From the NCBI GenBank assembly GCA_036006525.1, contig DASYPP010000040.1, forward strand, positions 109,859 to 173,858: a DNA stretch of 64,000 nucleotides. The letters run 5' to 3'. Under the pieces are notes generated by a model. The model was not told the DNA's origin, searched no databases, and saw nothing but the letters and a program-made list of their open reading frames with translations. This document shows positions 42,998-52,087 of the stretch, one piece after another. The stretch is from DASYPP01 sp036006525 (GTDB taxonomy: Bacteria; Gemmatimonadota; Gemmatimonadetes; Gemmatimonadales; GWC2-71-9). The position numbers and the translations under genes were made by a program. Positions within the stretch are counted from its first letter, which is position 1. Every line of letters starts with the position of its first letter.

Positions 42998-43639
42998 ATG
43001 CGAAAACTGCTGCTGCTGGGTGCGCTGGCGGGATTCCCCGGCGCGCTGTTTGCGCAGGACGCCGACCAGGTGATGGAGCGGACCGCCCGGGCCTATCGCG
43101 GGCTCACCTCGTTCAGCGCGGATTTCTGGCAGGTGATCGACGACGCGATGCTGGGCACGTTCCGGAGCCGCGGCCATCTTATCCAGGCGGGCGACGACAA
43201 GCTCGCCATGCGGTTTACCGATCCCGCCGGCGAAGCGATCGTGCTCGACGGGCGGGATGCCTGGGTGTACACCCCGAGCACGACGCCGGGCCAGGTCATG
43301 AAGATCTCGATCGCCAGCCTGCCTGAGTTCTTCAACCTGAGCCGGCTGCTGACCGACCCCTCGCGCCGGTTCGAGGCCAGGGGTCTGCGCCAGGAACGCG
43401 TCAACGGGCGCCTTACCGACGTGGTCAGCCTGACCCCGAAGGACCCCAACCTTCCCTTCTCCGAAGCAACGATTTGGGTGGACCGGCAGGACGGTCTGCC
43501 CCGGCGGCTGCGTTTCCAGGAACGCACCGGCGGAGTGCGCACCCTGACCTTCTCGGACGTGCGGAGCAACGAACGGGTGTCGGCCGCGGCCTTTACCTTC
43601 GTGGTGCCCGACGGAGTGCGGGTGGTTGACCAGATGTGA
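42998..43639 (+). CDS. lolA: Outer-membrane lipoprotein carrier protein LolA
   Basis: 213 aa with a signal peptide (cleavage after LFA-Q). The fold is an unclosed beta barrel with a helical lid; seen: SFSADFWQVIDDAMLGTFRSRGHLIQ, LDGRDAWVYTPS, and the C-terminal TFVVPDGVRVVDQM. It ferries lipoproteins from LolCDE to LolB across the periplasm, which fits the many lipoproteins in this window. It starts 3 bases after aroF. Confidence 0.88.
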   Translation: MRKLLLLGALAGFPGALFAQDADQVMERTARAYRGLTSFSADFWQVIDDAMLGTFRSRGHLIQAGDDKLAMRFTDPAGEAIVLDGRDAWVYTPSTTPGQVMKISIASLPEFFNLSRLLTDPSRRFEARGLRQERVNGRLTDVVSLTPKDPNLPFSEATIWVDRQDGLPRRLRFQERTGGVRTLTFSDVRSNERVSAAAFTFVVPDGVRVVDQM

Positions 43640-43658
43640 ACTGGGAGACGTGCGGAAT

Positions 43659-44516
43659 TCAGGACCGCCCGTCCAGAAGTGCTTCCACCTGTTGTGCCCG
43701 CTCTTCGGCCAGGCCGGCGGCGCGGGCAACCCCCAGGACCGCCAGCCCGACGGTCCGATACAACTCGCGATCCCTCGCGCTGAGCGCGGCCAGGTGTATG
43801 CGCAGCGTCGCGAGGTCTCCCCGACGAATTGGACCGGTCAGCGCCTGGATTGGACCCAACGCCGCCAGGTTCGCCATCGCACCCTGGAGCAGCGGCTGGT
43901 ACATCTGGCCGGCGATGTCCTGTGGAATCCCCGCCTCTCCGGCGATCCGCTGAGCCACCCCCAATAGCCCCACGGTGTAGTTCGCGACCAGCACGGCCGC
44001 AGCGTGATATTTTGCCTTGGCACCCAGCGGTATGACGAAAGTTTTCATGTCGAGCAGCTTGGCCAGGCGGGCCCCCATGGCCTGGGCTCGGGGATCGCCC
44101 TCCAGCCCAGCATAGGCTCCCCGCAGGCTCTCAGCGGCTCGCTTCGGGTCTGCCACGGTCTGCAGGGGATGGAAGGATCCCAATGCGGCCCCGGTCGGCT
44201 CCAGCGGAGCCAGGATCGTCTTGTCGAGCGGGCCCGCCAGGTGAAGCACGACGTGTCGATTGTCGATGAAACCCAGCCCGGCCAGCTCCGCGGCAACTGC
44301 TGCGACCGCGGCGTCGGGAGTGGCGAGGATCACCAGGTCGGCCGTGCGAAGCGCCGGTCCCCAGGCATCCGCCTGGAGGGAAAATGGCGGGTTCACATCC
44401 TGGGCCCGCCGACCCAGGATCGTGACCGTCTGCCCCTTGCCGGCGAGAGCTCCCCCCAGTCCCTGCCCCATTCGACCCGCACCGACCACGGCGATGCGCA
44501 ACGCCGGACTCGCCAC
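43659..44516 (-). CDS. Rossmann-like oxidoreductase with DUF2520
   Basis: 285 aa. The N-terminal NAD(P) loop is VVGAGRMGQGLGGALAGKG; the C-terminal helical domain (about 120-285) is DUF2520-like (GSFHPLQTVADP, AKYHAAAVLVANYTVGL). The family resembles ketopantoate/imine reductases but its reaction is not established. GTG start with AGGAGG 4 bases before. Convergent with lolA, 19 bases between the stops. Confidence 0.82.
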   Translation of the reverse strand: MASPALRIAVVGAGRMGQGLGGALAGKGQTVTILGRRAQDVNPPFSLQADAWGPALRTADLVILATPDAAVAAVAAELAGLGFIDNRHVVLHLAGPLDKTILAPLEPTGAALGSFHPLQTVADPKRAAESLRGAYAGLEGDPRAQAMGARLAKLLDMKTFVIPLGAKAKYHAAAVLVANYTVGLLGVAQRIAGEAGIPQDIAGQMYQPLLQGAMANLAALGPIQALTGPIRRGDLATLRIHLAALSARDRELYRTVGLAVLGVARAAGLAEERAQQVEALLDGRS

Positions 44517-44678
44517 TAGCCCTCCTTTTCGTTAACAACCGGACAATGGTAATCCATCGCACAGACAGTCCGTCAGGAAGCTGTATCCTTGTCCGGATTC
44601 AGTGTGTAGTTCACCCAGAAAATCCGCAAGCGGTCACAACTGACTGCCAGCCATGACTTTAAAGAATAAGAGGCCGCT

Positions 44679-45434
44679 ATGAAATATCCCGCTGCTTTAC
44701 TTGCCGGTGCCGGGTTGCTCTTCAGTCTAGCCCACCCCGGGCCCCTTAGTGCAACCGATGAATGGCAATTGCTGGGGACCAAGCGGGTCAGCCGCGCCGC
44801 GGAAACGGACCGGATCGATGTCGGCCTGCGGGACGGTAGGTTCAACGCCATCCGGATCGAAGTGGCTGAAGGTACCGTGGAGATGTATAACATCCGGGTC
44901 GTCTTCACCAACGGGGCCAGCTTTTCTCCCGACACCCGCCTCGTTTTCCGGGAGGGCGAGCGAAGCCGGGTGATCGACCTGCCGGGAGACGCCCGCGGCA
45001 TTCGGAGCATAGAGTTCGCCTACCAGAATCGTGAGCTGCGTGGTCAGGGTGTCGTGAGCGTGTTCGGTCGTCAGGTGGGATCGCCGCCCCCGGCAGGCCC
45101 GCCGACACCGGCAGGCTGGGAAGTCCTGGGATCACGCGTGGTAAGCTTCCAGGTCGATCATGACGTCCTGGAGATGCCCGGCGCCCGGGCCTACCGATCC
45201 CTGATGTTCGAGGTTGGCGGTGGCGATCTCGAGATGTTCAACCTCAAAGTGACCTTTGCCAACGGCCAGTCGTTTTCCCCGGATACCCGGCTCCACTTTG
45301 ACGACAATACCCGGAGCCGCACCATCGACCTGCCGGGCACGCTCCGCGACATTCGACGCATCGACTTCTACTACCGCAGCGTAGCCGGCGGCCGCGAGGG
45401 GAAGGCAACCATCCGGGTGTTTGGCCGCAAGTGA
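44679..45434 (+). CDS. Exported protein with two DUF2541-like domains
   Basis: 251 aa with a signal peptide. Two homologous halves (about 25-130 and 140-250) share EWQLLGTKRV / GWEVLGSRVV at the start, SFSPDTRL in the middle and RSRVIDLPG / RSRTIDLPG near the end. The repeat unit looks like the DUF2541 beta-sandwich (YaaI-like) of unknown function. AAGAGG precedes the ATG. Confidence 0.7.
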   Translation: MKYPAALLAGAGLLFSLAHPGPLSATDEWQLLGTKRVSRAAETDRIDVGLRDGRFNAIRIEVAEGTVEMYNIRVVFTNGASFSPDTRLVFREGERSRVIDLPGDARGIRSIEFAYQNRELRGQGVVSVFGRQVGSPPPAGPPTPAGWEVLGSRVVSFQVDHDVLEMPGARAYRSLMFEVGGGDLEMFNLKVTFANGQSFSPDTRLHFDDNTRSRTIDLPGTLRDIRRIDFYYRSVAGGREGKATIRVFGRK

Positions 45435-45455
45435 TGTGCAGCGTCGGCCAAGCAA

Positions 45456-45485
45456 GAACGGGAGCATCCGAGGATGCTCCCGTTC
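45456..45485. terminator. Bidirectional hairpin terminator between convergent genes
   Basis: A perfect 13-bp stem (GAACGGGAGCATC / GATGCTCCCGTTC) with a CGAG tetraloop. It lies between the stops of the DUF2541-like gene and ctpA, so it can serve both. Confidence 0.75.
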
Positions 45486-45508
45486 CTGTTTCGGGCTGCC
45501 AAGCTGCG

Positions 45509-47116
45509 TCAGTTCGCTGGAGAACGGGGCGCCGCCGTCAGCCCCAGCAGCGCCTGCGGCGTGCGGGCCCTTCCCAGCAGGTCAATCGCCGCCTGGACCT
45601 GCGTGTCGTCCTTCGCCCGACGGCGGAACTCGGCCGGCCGGCCGAACACGTAGCGGGCGATTTCGTAGGACAGGTTCTGGTCCAGGAATCGGCCGGCGTG
45701 GGCCACCTGGTCATCGGTGAGGTTGATGCCTTTGCTCCGCAGCCGGCGCACGGCTTCTGCTTTCATTGCCGGCGTCACGCTGAAGTCTTCCGAGGTGACC
45801 CCGTGATCACGCTTGAGATCGAGGGCGTAGGTGGTCAACACGTCGCGATATTCCTGGGCCTTCGACCCAATGGCGGCGATGAAGGCCTTTTCCCCGGAGG
45901 TAGTTGAGTCCTGGCGCATCACGATGTCCGGCACGATGCCGCCGCCGCCCCGCACTGTCCGGCCTGCGTCGGTGTGAAATACCGGCCTGGTGGTATCGTC
46001 GGCCACCCCGGTGCCGCTGTCCCGCGCCGCCATTTCATACTGGTCTTCTTCGTCCTTGGCAACTCGCTGAATCGTGCGACCACTCGGGGTGTACCAGCGT
46101 GCCGTTGTCAGCTTCAATGCGACGTTGTCGCCCAGGGTGAACAGGGTCTGGACCAGTCCCTTGCCGAAGGTCGGCGTACCCACCACCACCGCGCGGTCAT
46201 GATCCTGCAGCGCACCGGCGATGATCTCCGCGGCGCTGGCGCTTCCCTCGTTCACCAGGACGATGATCGGCAAGTCCGGCCACTGCTGCCGGGCATCGTC
46301 GAAGAACTCCTTGCTGGAATTGCGCGCCCTGCCCTTGGTAGACACGATCTCCTGGCGAGGGTTCAGGAACAGGTCCGCGACCTTGACGCCCTGGTCGAGC
46401 AACCCACCCGGGTTCCCGCGCAAGTCGAAGATCATGGACTTCATGCCCTTCTGGATCATCGCGGTAATCTCGGCCTGCAGTTCCGCGGCCGAGGACTCGC
46501 TCACCGGGTTCAGTGAGATGTAGCCGATGCCGCCGGTGAACAGGGTACCCGCCGGTACCGATCGCAGGTGAATCCGGGCTCGGGCAAGGTCGAACTTGAG
46601 GGGATCGTTGATGCCGGCCCGCTCGACCTTGATCTGCACCTGGCTCCCAGGCTCACCGCGCAACGCGTTTACGGCCTTGTCGTTATTCCATCCCTGGGTC
46701 GACTTGCCATCGACCTCGATAATCCGGTCCCCGGTTTCGATGCCGGCCTGCTCGGCCGGAGTATCGGGCAGCGGCGCCACCACCGTGATCCAGCCATCCC
46801 GCACGTCGATCTGGATTCCCAGACCGCCGTAGTTCCCGGTCGTCGTCTCGGTCAGCTGCTGGTAGTCATCATCCACCAGGAGCACGGAATACGGATCGTG
46901 AAGCTCGGCCAGCATGCCGTCGGTGGCCTTGCGATACAGGGTGCTTTCGCTGAGTGAATCGACGTAATACTCGCTCACATGAGACAGCACGTCGTCGAAC
47001 AGCCGGGCCTGCTGGTAGACGTTGCCGTCCACCGCGGCCCCGCGTTGTAACAGCCAGCCTCCCGTGAAGAACGACACTATGGCCACCAGACCGATGACCG
47101 CCCACCGTTGCCGCAT
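45509..47116 (-). CDS. ctpA: C-terminal processing peptidase (S41 family)
   Basis: 535 aa. An N-terminal membrane anchor/signal (about 8-27), then an N-terminal helical cap, a PDZ domain (about 90-175) and the S41 protease core. The catalytic Ser is in NEGSASAAEI and the Lys in TFGKGLVQT. A long C-terminal helical tail (about 420-535) resembles the CtpA/Prc tails. It cleaves C-termini in the periplasm. AGGAGG lies shortly before the ATG. Confidence 0.93.
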   Translation of the reverse strand: MRQRWAVIGLVAIVSFFTGGWLLQRGAAVDGNVYQQARLFDDVLSHVSEYYVDSLSESTLYRKATDGMLAELHDPYSVLLVDDDYQQLTETTTGNYGGLGIQIDVRDGWITVVAPLPDTPAEQAGIETGDRIIEVDGKSTQGWNNDKAVNALRGEPGSQVQIKVERAGINDPLKFDLARARIHLRSVPAGTLFTGGIGYISLNPVSESSAAELQAEITAMIQKGMKSMIFDLRGNPGGLLDQGVKVADLFLNPRQEIVSTKGRARNSSKEFFDDARQQWPDLPIIVLVNEGSASAAEIIAGALQDHDRAVVVGTPTFGKGLVQTLFTLGDNVALKLTTARWYTPSGRTIQRVAKDEEDQYEMAARDSGTGVADDTTRPVFHTDAGRTVRGGGGIVPDIVMRQDSTTSGEKAFIAAIGSKAQEYRDVLTTYALDLKRDHGVTSEDFSVTPAMKAEAVRRLRSKGINLTDDQVAHAGRFLDQNLSYEIARYVFGRPAEFRRRAKDDTQVQAAIDLLGRARTPQALLGLTAAPRSPAN

Positions 47117-47158
47117 ATGTCCTCCTATCGCCCCCGCCCGAATGACGGGGGAACCGCT

Positions 47159-47791
47159 TTACTTGAAAATATCAGGCCACTCGTCACCGAGCAGCTTCCA
47201 GGCATCACCCTCTACCTGCTCCGGATTCCGGGTCCCATCCAAATGTCGCACCGAAGAGCCCGCTGCCGCCAGATAATAGTCGGTAACACGCTGCTGGAAC
47301 CCCGCATCCTGAAGGTCCAACCGGTCCTGGCGCTTCCCTGAGGCCATCTGCCGCTCCATGCCCCGCTGCGCGGGGATATCCAGGATGATGGTGAGGTCAG
47401 GCTCCAGGCCCCCGGTCGCAGCACGGTTCAACTCGGCCGCAATCACCGGATCCACCCCGCGTCCCGCCACCTGGTAGGCAAAGGTCGAGAGTTGGAAGCG
47501 GTCTGAAACAACAAAGTTGCCCTGTTCCAATCCGGGTCGGATCACGTGGTGAACCAGGTCGGCCCGGGCGGTCAAGATGTACAGCAATTCGGTGAGCGGC
47601 TCGAACTGCCGGGTCCGGTCCAGCACCTCGTGACGAAGGGCTTCGGCCGCCGGGGTTCCTCCCGGTTCCCGCACCACCACCGGGTCGAGGCCCTGGGCTC
47701 GCATCCGGCCTGCGAGTGCGGCAGTGAGCACCGACTTGCCGGCTCCGTCAGGACCCTCGATGACGATGAACCAGCCCGGTCGGCTGCTCAT
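47159..47791 (-). CDS. tmk: Thymidylate kinase
   Basis: 210 aa. P-loop GPDGAGKS (13-20), REPGGTP, DRFQLSTFAYQ (the usual DR-Y/H-x-x-S-x-x-A motif) and a LID region with basic residues. It phosphorylates dTMP to dTDP. ATG overlaps the ylbF-like stop (ATGA). Confidence 0.95.
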   Translation of the reverse strand: MSSRPGWFIVIEGPDGAGKSVLTAALAGRMRAQGLDPVVVREPGGTPAAEALRHEVLDRTRQFEPLTELLYILTARADLVHHVIRPGLEQGNFVVSDRFQLSTFAYQVAGRGVDPVIAAELNRAATGGLEPDLTIILDIPAQRGMERQMASGKRQDRLDLQDAGFQQRVTDYYLAAAGSSVRHLDGTRNPEQVEGDAWKLLGDEWPDIFK

Positions 47792-48138
47792 CCCAACGTG
47801 ATAATGCTGCTCGTCGCGCCCTTCTCGATACCTTCGCTGATCTGTTGATTGACCTTCATCATGACCTTCTCAAAGTTCGCGCGAGCTACGACGTAGGCCT
47901 GGCCCACTGGGCTGGTCTCCAGGTCCCTGACCGAGCCCTCATAGGCAGTCGCGGTGGCTTCATCGGGCTCCTGGCCGCTCGCCAGTTGCTGCTCCATTTT
48001 CTTGGCAAGGGTCTGGATGCTCTCCAGCCGCTTCATGCTCTCCGGATCCTCCCGAAGGCTCGCCTCCGCCCGTCGCAAGGCTTTGTGTTCCGGGGTCTGG
48101 CCGATCAGCCGACCCAGTTCCTGGGCCTTATCCCACAT
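47788..48138 (-). CDS. YlbF/YmcA family protein
   Basis: 116 aa, all-helical, with two amphipathic helices and the AQELGRLIGQTPEHKALRRAE start typical of the family. In Bacillus, YlbF and YmcA/RicF-RicA work in RNA processing and cell differentiation with YaaT. It overlaps tmk by 4 bases and prmC by 1, in the prfA operon. Confidence 0.85.
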   Translation of the reverse strand: MWDKAQELGRLIGQTPEHKALRRAEASLREDPESMKRLESIQTLAKKMEQQLASGQEPDEATATAYEGSVRDLETSPVGQAYVVARANFEKVMMKVNQQISEGIEKGATSSIITLG

Positions 48139-48992
48139 CAGGACTCCTCACGCCGGCGGGCCATCAGGTAGCGCGCCCGGCCAAAAAGGTCTTCCAGCAC
48201 CGTGACATCCACCCATCCGGCCTCTGCGGCCGCCTGTCCCGCACCGGAAGCCCTGGTGGAGTCGACCTCCACCGCGATCAGCCCGCCCGGTCGTATTACT
48301 CGCCTCCCATCATAAAATAAACGGCGAGTGGCCTCCATGCCGTCTTCACCGGAAACCAACGCCAGTGCCGGTTCCCAGTCGCGGACGCCGCTCTCCAGCT
48401 TTTCAAACTCCCGGGTACTCAAGTACGGCGGATTCGAAATCAGGACGTCCACGCTGCCGGATGCCACGCTCTCGCTCAAGTCACCCCTGATGAGGTGCAA
48501 CGGGAGGCCCATCCGGGCCGCGTTGCTCGCGGCGAGAGAAAGCGCGTCGGCGGAACGATCCACGCCGGCTACCGTCTGGAAGCCGCCTTCTCGCGCCAGG
48601 CTCAGTCCCAGGCACCCGGTCCCGGTTCCCACGTCGAGCGCGAGTCCGGTTCGCTGCCGGGCCAGAACCAGGTCCACCAGCCCCTCGGTCTCCGGACGGG
48701 GAATCAATGCCCGCCGGTCGCATTGAATCGTGAGCCACCGGAAGGACGTCTCGCCGAGCACGTAGGCGAGCGGCTCACCGGCGGCTCTTCGATCTACCAG
48801 TGACTCCAGCTCAGTGCACATGTCCGGACTTACGGCCTGGTCCCGCAAAGAAAGCGCGCCGGCACCGGTTTCACCGCTCACCCGCTCCCAGAGCCACCTG
48901 GCTTCCTGGACTGGATCCGGCACCGCTGCAGCAGCGAGCCGAGCTCTCGCGCTCTCCAGCAGCGTCCAGCGGCTGGCCGGGGCCTCAGTCAC
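48138..48992 (-). CDS. prmC: Release factor glutamine methyltransferase
   Basis: 284 aa. RPETE (99-103), the SAM loop LDVGTGTGCLGLSLA and the catalytic NPPY (187-190). It methylates the Gln of the GGQ motif in release factors, and prfA is the next gene upstream. GTG start overlapping prfA by 8 bases. Confidence 0.94.
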   Translation of the reverse strand: MTEAPASRWTLLESARARLAAAAVPDPVQEARWLWERVSGETGAGALSLRDQAVSPDMCTELESLVDRRAAGEPLAYVLGETSFRWLTIQCDRRALIPRPETEGLVDLVLARQRTGLALDVGTGTGCLGLSLAREGGFQTVAGVDRSADALSLAASNAARMGLPLHLIRGDLSESVASGSVDVLISNPPYLSTREFEKLESGVRDWEPALALVSGEDGMEATRRLFYDGRRVIRPGGLIAVEVDSTRASGAGQAAAEAGWVDVTVLEDLFGRARYLMARRREES

Positions 48993-50043
48993 TCAGCATC
49001 TCCTGGCGGCTTGCCATGCGGAGCGCATCGACCAGCTCGTCGATCTTCCCGTTGACGACGTCGTCCAGGTTGTGGACCGACAGGTTGATCCGATGGTCGG
49101 TCACCCGGCTCTGGGGAAAGTTGTAGGTCCGGATCTTGGCGGAACGGTCCCCGGTACCCACCATGGCCTTCCGATCCCGGGAGCGCGCAGATTCCTGCTC
49201 GGAAATCATCCGGTCCAAGAGCCGCGCCCGTAACACCTCCATCGCTTTCAGCTTGTTCTGGAGCTGCGATTTCTGGTCCTGCTGGCTCACCACCAGCCCG
49301 GTGGGCAGGTGGGTGATCCGAACCGCGCTGTCCGTGGTATTTACGCTCTGCCCACCCGGACCCGAAGAGCGGAAGACATCGATCTTGATGTCCTGCGGCT
49401 CGATCTTGACCTCGACCTCCTCTGCCTCCGGCAGTACTGCCACCGTCGCCGCCGAGGTGTGAATCCGGCCCTGAGTCTCGGTTGTGGGCACCCGCTGCAC
49501 TCGGTGGACCCCGGACTCGCGACGGAGCAGCCCATAGGCCTGCTCCCCCCGGACCGCCACGATCGCTTCCCGGATGCCGCCCATGTTCCCGGGACTTATG
49601 GAAATGGGCTCGACCGCGAGGCCGCGACGCTCGGCGAACCGGGTGTACATCCGGAGGAGATCGGCGGCAAAAAGCGCCGCCTCGTCGCCGCCGGTTCCGG
49701 CCCGGATTTCCATGATGGCATCACGATCATCGTGGGGATCGCGCGGAAGCAGCAGTTCATGCAGCTCGGCCTGAACCTGGGCCACCTCGCCGGGGAGTCG
49801 CTCCAGGTCCACACGCACGAGCGCGGCCAACTCGGGATCGGTTTCCCCCTCGAGTTGCCGCGCTTGGTCCAGGTCGGATTCCAGCCGGGCCAGCCGCTCC
49901 GCGTGCCTGACGATCGGCGCCAGCCTGGCGTGCTCGCGGCCCAGCGAACGGAATCGGGCGGCATCGCGAGCGGCCTCGGGGCTCGCCAACTCCCGGGCAA
50001 CCTCCTCCGCCCGGGCGAGCGCCTGGCGGAGTCTGGCTTCCAT
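48985..50043 (-). CDS. prfA: Peptide chain release factor 1
   Basis: 352 aa. Codon-recognition motif P186-T-T (PxT type, reads UAA/UAG), GGQ at 230-232 in SSGPGGQSVNT, and the C-terminal KIRTYNFPQSRVTDHR block. Clear RF1 rather than RF2. It is 3 bases after rpmE. Confidence 0.96.
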   Translation of the reverse strand: MEARLRQALARAEEVARELASPEAARDAARFRSLGREHARLAPIVRHAERLARLESDLDQARQLEGETDPELAALVRVDLERLPGEVAQVQAELHELLLPRDPHDDRDAIMEIRAGTGGDEAALFAADLLRMYTRFAERRGLAVEPISISPGNMGGIREAIVAVRGEQAYGLLRRESGVHRVQRVPTTETQGRIHTSAATVAVLPEAEEVEVKIEPQDIKIDVFRSSGPGGQSVNTTDSAVRITHLPTGLVVSQQDQKSQLQNKLKAMEVLRARLLDRMISEQESARSRDRKAMVGTGDRSAKIRTYNFPQSRVTDHRINLSVHNLDDVVNGKIDELVDALRMASRQEMLSD

Positions 50044-50046
50044 GGT

Positions 50047-50271
50047 TTAGGCCGAGGGCGCCTTGGCGGTACTGTCGGTCGCGTACTTCCGGCGGAAACG
50101 ATCTACCCGGCCGGCCGTGTCCATCAGCCGCTGACGGCCGGTGAAGTATGGGTGGCACTTCGAGCACACCTCGACATGGATGGACGGATTCGTCGAGCGG
50201 GTTTCGAATTCGCTGCCGCACGCGCACTTCACGGTCACTTTCAAGTACTTGGGATGCAGATCTGGTTTCAC
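50047..50271 (-). CDS. rpmE: 50S ribosomal protein L31, zinc-binding form
   Basis: 74 aa. Family start KPDLHPKYLKV; Cys at CAC and CSKC, the Zn ligands. GTG start with AAGGAG 7 bases before. It heads the rpmE-prfA-prmC-ylbF-tmk-ctpA operon. Confidence 0.95.
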   Translation of the reverse strand: MKPDLHPKYLKVTVKCACGSEFETRSTNPSIHVEVCSKCHPYFTGRQRLMDTAGRVDRFRRKYATDSTAKAPSA

Positions 50272-50341
50272 TTGGCGCTCCTTGCCCCGAGTCCGCTAAG
50301 CGGTTGATCGGGTTCGACTTGGGACGAATTGACAGCCCGGA

Positions 50342-50370
50342 AATGTACCCGCCCCCCCGGTACAGGGCAA
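50342..50370 (-). promoter_or_regulatory. Sigma70-type promoter for rpmE operon
   Basis: On the minus strand, TTGCCC (50370-50365), a 17-base spacer and TACATT (50347-50342). The start falls near 50335. Confidence 0.55.
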
Positions 50371-50381
50371 CCCCGGCTAAA

Positions 50382-50410
50382 TTGACAGTCATTCGAGGCG
50401 CAAGTAACGT
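50382..50410 (+). promoter_or_regulatory. Sigma70-type promoter for the crp gene
   Basis: TTGACA (50382-50387), a 17-base spacer and TAACGT (50405-50410). It is back-to-back with the rpmE promoter, so the two operons share one short control region. Confidence 0.65.
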
Positions 50411-50443
50411 ACGGACACAAACTTCCGACATGCGAGGCTGCCG

Positions 50444-51121
50444 GTGGCGCTTTCTCCGCTAGAAGTACTGAAGAGGGTTCCGCTTTTCGAGAGCCTGCCC
50501 GAGACTGAACTGGCTCATTTTGCCGAGTTGACCCGAGAAAAAACCTATCCCAAGGGTAGCGTCATCCTGTTCGAAAACGACCGGGGCGACTCGCTCTACC
50601 TCGTCGCTTCGGGGCAGGTCAAAGTCGTACTCATCGGGGAGGATGGACGCGAGGTCATTCTTTCAGTCCTGGGGCCGGGAACATTTTTCGGGGAAATGGC
50701 CTTGATTGACGATTCTCCCCGCTCGGCGCACGTGATCGCGATGGAAGACTCGACCCTGCTGGTACTCCGCAGGGAAGACTTCCAGGCCCGGCTCCGCTCC
50801 TCTCCCGAGGTGGCGATCAGTCTGCTCCGGGAGCTCTCCCGCCGGCTCCGCCGCGCCGACGAGAAGATCGGAAGCCTGGTGCTGCTCGACGTGAACGGCC
50901 GGGTCGCCGACCTGTTGCTCCGGGCGGCGTCGGAGGAGGACGGCGAGATGATTCGCCGAAAGATGACGCACCACACCATCGCCCAGATGATCGGTTCCAG
51001 CCGGGAGACGGTGTCCCGGACCATGCGTGACTTCGTGGAACGGGGCCTGATCCAGGTGACCAGAAAAGACATCACCATCAAGGATCGACAGGCCCTGCTG
51101 GCTGCCGCGGGACGCTCGTGA
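50444..51121 (+). CDS. CRP/FNR-family transcriptional regulator
   Basis: 225 aa. An N-terminal cNMP-binding fold (about 10-130; GEMALIDDSPRSAHVIAM, with the phosphate-binding GE..L..R-S-A pattern of cAMP-type proteins) precedes a winged HTH (IAQMIGSSRETVSRTMRDF). No Fe-S Cys cluster, so it is CRP-like rather than FNR-like. GTG 50444 has GAGG 6 bases before. Close to the MBL-fold gene downstream. Confidence 0.88.
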   Translation: MALSPLEVLKRVPLFESLPETELAHFAELTREKTYPKGSVILFENDRGDSLYLVASGQVKVVLIGEDGREVILSVLGPGTFFGEMALIDDSPRSAHVIAMEDSTLLVLRREDFQARLRSSPEVAISLLRELSRRLRRADEKIGSLVLLDVNGRVADLLLRAASEEDGEMIRRKMTHHTIAQMIGSSRETVSRTMRDFVERGLIQVTRKDITIKDRQALLAAAGRS

Positions 51122-51208
51122 GAGGCCTCACGCACCCCGCGTGAGCCTCATCACGTAGCCCTCAGAGAGACCCCCAGGCGGCATGAAACTGGCACCTGAG
51201 AAGAGACC

Positions 51209-52075
51209 GTGACCTATACCATCACGTTTTGGGGTACGCGCGGGTCGATTCCCACGCCAGGCCCCCAGACAGCAAGGTATGGGGGCAATACGGCGTGCGT
51301 GGCCGTCGCAGGTCGCAAGGATGAGCTGGTAATCCTGGATGCGGGTAGCGGCATCCGGCCCCTGGGGCGGGATTTGCTCCGGAGTGGCAACGGCAGCATC
51401 AACGCTGACATCCTGCTGTCCCACACTCATTGGGACCACATTCAGGGGCTTCCGTTTTTTCAACCCCTGAACGTGAAAGGCAACTCGGTTCGGATCTACG
51501 GCTCGGCCCAGGAGGGAGTAGGTCTGGAGAGCATCCTGGACCGCCAGATGGACCCGATGGTTTTCCCGATTCCGCTTCGCGCACTGGCGGCGGAGCTGAC
51601 GGTAACGGAAATCGAGGGCGGCGCTTTCGAGATCGACGGCTTCACGGTCGAAGCGTTCCGGCTGCGCCACCCGGGCACCACCCTGGGTTACAAGCTGGTC
51701 CCGGTGCGCGGCGGCCCCACGATGGCGTACTTGACTGACAACGAGCTCGGCTCGGGCGGGAATTACTCGGTGCCCGAGAATTGGCGGGCCGAACTCGTCC
51801 GGTTCCTGGGTGGCGTGGACACGCTGATACACGACGGGATGTACTCCGACGAGTTGATGGCCCAGCGGGCTGGATGGGGCCACTCGACGCCAAAACAGGC
51901 GGTCGAACTCGCGATCGAATGCAAGGCACGGCGCCTGGTGCTGTTTCACCACGAGCCGGAACACGATGACGAAGCGATTGATCAACTTCTGGCGCGGGCT
52001 CGCGCCGATGCGAAGAACCTGGCCACCCGCCTAGTGGTGGATGCCGCCAGCGAAGGAATGCAACTTCACCTCTAA
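51209..52075 (+). CDS. MBL-fold metallohydrolase
   Basis: 288 aa. Metal motif H-x-H-x-D-H in LSHTHWDHIQGLPFF; later metal ligands fit HPGTTLGY, TDNE and FHHEPEHDD. The N-terminal WGTRGSIPTPGP is shared with MBL phosphodiesterases of the PhnP/YycJ-like class. It sits downstream of a crp gene; a cyclic-nucleotide or nucleic-acid phosphodiesterase role is inference. GTG start. Confidence 0.85.
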   Translation: MTYTITFWGTRGSIPTPGPQTARYGGNTACVAVAGRKDELVILDAGSGIRPLGRDLLRSGNGSINADILLSHTHWDHIQGLPFFQPLNVKGNSVRIYGSAQEGVGLESILDRQMDPMVFPIPLRALAAELTVTEIEGGAFEIDGFTVEAFRLRHPGTTLGYKLVPVRGGPTMAYLTDNELGSGGNYSVPENWRAELVRFLGGVDTLIHDGMYSDELMAQRAGWGHSTPKQAVELAIECKARRLVLFHHEPEHDDEAIDQLLARARADAKNLATRLVVDAASEGMQLHL

Positions 52076-52087
52076 CGAGGAGAGTAC

